Shown: piece after piece, positions 22,383 to 23,132 of the stretch
Position numbering within the stretch: the first letter of the stretch is position 1
Layout of the letters: the number at the start of each line of letters is the position of its first letter
Origin: JAXGMQ01 sp964613055
GTDB taxonomy: Bacteria; Caldisericota; Caldisericia; JAAYUI01
Direction: 5' to 3'
DNA: 23,132 nt
NCBI GenBank assembly: GCA_964613055.1
Contig: CAZTGD010000032.1
Span: 1-23,132 of the forward strand
The notes under the pieces: generated by a model
What the model saw: the letters and a program-made list of their open reading frames with translations, nothing else
The model's database searches: none
Told to the model about the DNA's origin: nothing
Translations under genes and position numbers: made by a program

Positions 22383-23132
22383 TGAAGAGCCTTCAACTGG
22401 AAGACCTGATTACCTCAATGATGAAGATTATTACTATAAGAACCGGAATACAGTTGTAAAACTCGCCAACACAATAACTCATGGTGGTGCATCGTTTAAC
22501 TTTCAATCAGACTGGAACTGGCTCATGGCAGTTGATAAATACGATAGTGGAGATGTAACTGATAACACTGCTGATAAGAATATCGTCCGGTGGATGCACG
22601 AAGATTTGGGGATAAGTATCGACCCACATGCCCATGAAACCAAATACAATTATGCAGATGTAGCCTACCTGATTGAACAGCTTGGTGTGGAACCTTCTCC
22701 CGTTGTAGGAGGTTTCTTGTATCAGCCTGCTGATAATGCACAGGGTTGGGAACATCACGAAGAAGGCACATATGGCATTCAGTATCCTGATTTTTTTTGG
22801 AAACCAGATGTCCTGTGGGGTGCTGCAACAAAGAATCACCAAGGTAATGATGATGACCACATTGGCGTGTGGAAACCCAAGGACAGATACAATTTCTATG
22901 AACACGATCCCGACAGAAGATTGACCTATATCGGTCATGGAGGTGGAATGCCCGATGTATTTAATGTACTTACTTCAATCGAATCATGTGGATTGCCAGC
23001 AGATAGATTCTACACCATTACGATCGTTGTCATTCAGGATTTCATAACAGACAGCAACATTGAAGATATTGAAACATTTATCGATAAAATTACACCATAC
23101 GTGGAATCAGGAAGGGTTCGATGGCTGACTCT
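22360..23132 (+). CDS. Frameshifted continuation of the giant secreted protein: deacetylase-like C-terminal domain (runs off the window)
   Basis: After the TAA at 22380-22382 a frame shifted by one base stays open for about 250 codons to the right edge. It opens after a TGA at 22357-22359 and has no start codon near its beginning, so it is a continuation rather than a separate gene. Joining the frames at the run of five T residues at 22372-22376 gives LNLSFVFHNEEPSTGRPDYL, a natural protein sequence. The segment contains FHNEE, FNFQSDWNWLM, a metal-site-like IDPHAHE, VGGFLYQP and GHGGGMPDV, and alternates strands and helices like a (beta/alpha) barrel. The His and Asp-rich motifs suggest a polysaccharide-deacetylase-like (NodB) fold, but I cannot confirm the family. 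The gap may be a real mutation, a homopolymer sequencing error or a +1 recoding site. Confidence 0.8.
   Translation, partial: MFLLFFHNEEPSTGRPDYLNDEDYYYKNRNTVVKLANTITHGGASFNFQSDWNWLMAVDKYDSGDVTDNTADKNIVRWMHEDLGISIDPHAHETKYNYADVAYLIEQLGVEPSPVVGGFLYQPADNAQGWEHHEEGTYGIQYPDFFWKPDVLWGAATKNHQGNDDDHIGVWKPKDRYNFYEHDPDRRLTYIGHGGGMPDVFNVLTSIESCGLPADRFYTITIVVIQDFITDSNIEDIETFIDKITPYVESGRVRWLT

Noticed and set aside
22507..22938. Two long overlapping minus-strand frames (to 143 and 102 codons)
   Set aside because: They lie antisense to the continuing frame of the giant protein, lack ribosome sites, and have low-complexity composition typical of shadows.
1..23132. CRISPR array, prophage, integrase or toxin-antitoxin genes
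   Set aside because: No regularly spaced repeats, phage-type genes or paired small toxin-antitoxin frames were seen on either strand.

Overview
The window is AT-leaning bacterial chromosome from an organism I cannot name. Peptidoglycan genes (murD, a SEDS protein), ispF, accB and diacylglyceryl-type lipoproteins show it is a bacterium. The hypD, hypC and hypF genes imply a [NiFe] hydrogenase elsewhere in the genome. Free use of AGA/AGG and ATA codons, GTG/TTG starts and several transcripts that look leaderless suggest a poorly sampled anaerobic lineage; that last step is inference. No phage, plasmid, CRISPR or defence system is visible.

Layout. (1) 1-2475, minus strand: tRNA-Thr(TGT) with its own promoter, then murD and a 5' part of ftsW that overlaps murD and starts at TTG. 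(2) 2560-4366: a small helical protein diverges from rarA. (3) 4388-4733: a gene-free stretch holding a non-autonomous mobile element with imperfect terminal inverted repeats and an 8-bp target duplication; a second small repeat sits inside it. (4) 4812-8057, plus strand: a sigma-70-type promoter with a structured leader drives two related lipoproteins, closed by a strong terminator, followed by a PEGA-domain lipoprotein. (5) 15228 down to 8172, minus strand: a compact six-gene run mrp, a DUF1858 protein, a secreted beta-propeller protein with a copper-amine-oxidase-like stalk, hypF, hypC and hypD. (6) 16424 down to 15486: ispF and accB. (7) 16521-17337, plus strand: a LiaF-like membrane protein overlapping a SHOCT-like protein. 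(8) 17901 down to 17353: a DUF4388 (PATAN) protein. (9) 17994 to the right edge: one giant secreted multidomain protein broken by a single-base frameshift.

How the parts fit. The six-gene run would combine Fe-S/P-loop functions (Mrp), a small redox protein and assembly of the Fe(CN)2CO ligand set of [NiFe] hydrogenases (HypF makes the thiocarbamate on HypE; HypC and HypD carry the iron unit). hypA, hypB and hypE are not in the window. The lipoproteins and the giant protein are cell-surface or exported factors of unknown role.

The most notable points are: the giant protein, with two copies of a regulatory-fold plus transglutaminase-like module whose catalytic His and Asp positions are replaced identically in both copies, followed by a carbohydrate-binding-like domain, an alpha/beta hydrolase and, across the frameshift, a deacetylase-like domain; recurring -10 boxes placed 5-8 bases before start codons that lack a Shine-Dalgarno sequence; hypD probably starting at CTG; an IspF with several substituted active-site positions; and the 330-bp mobile element.
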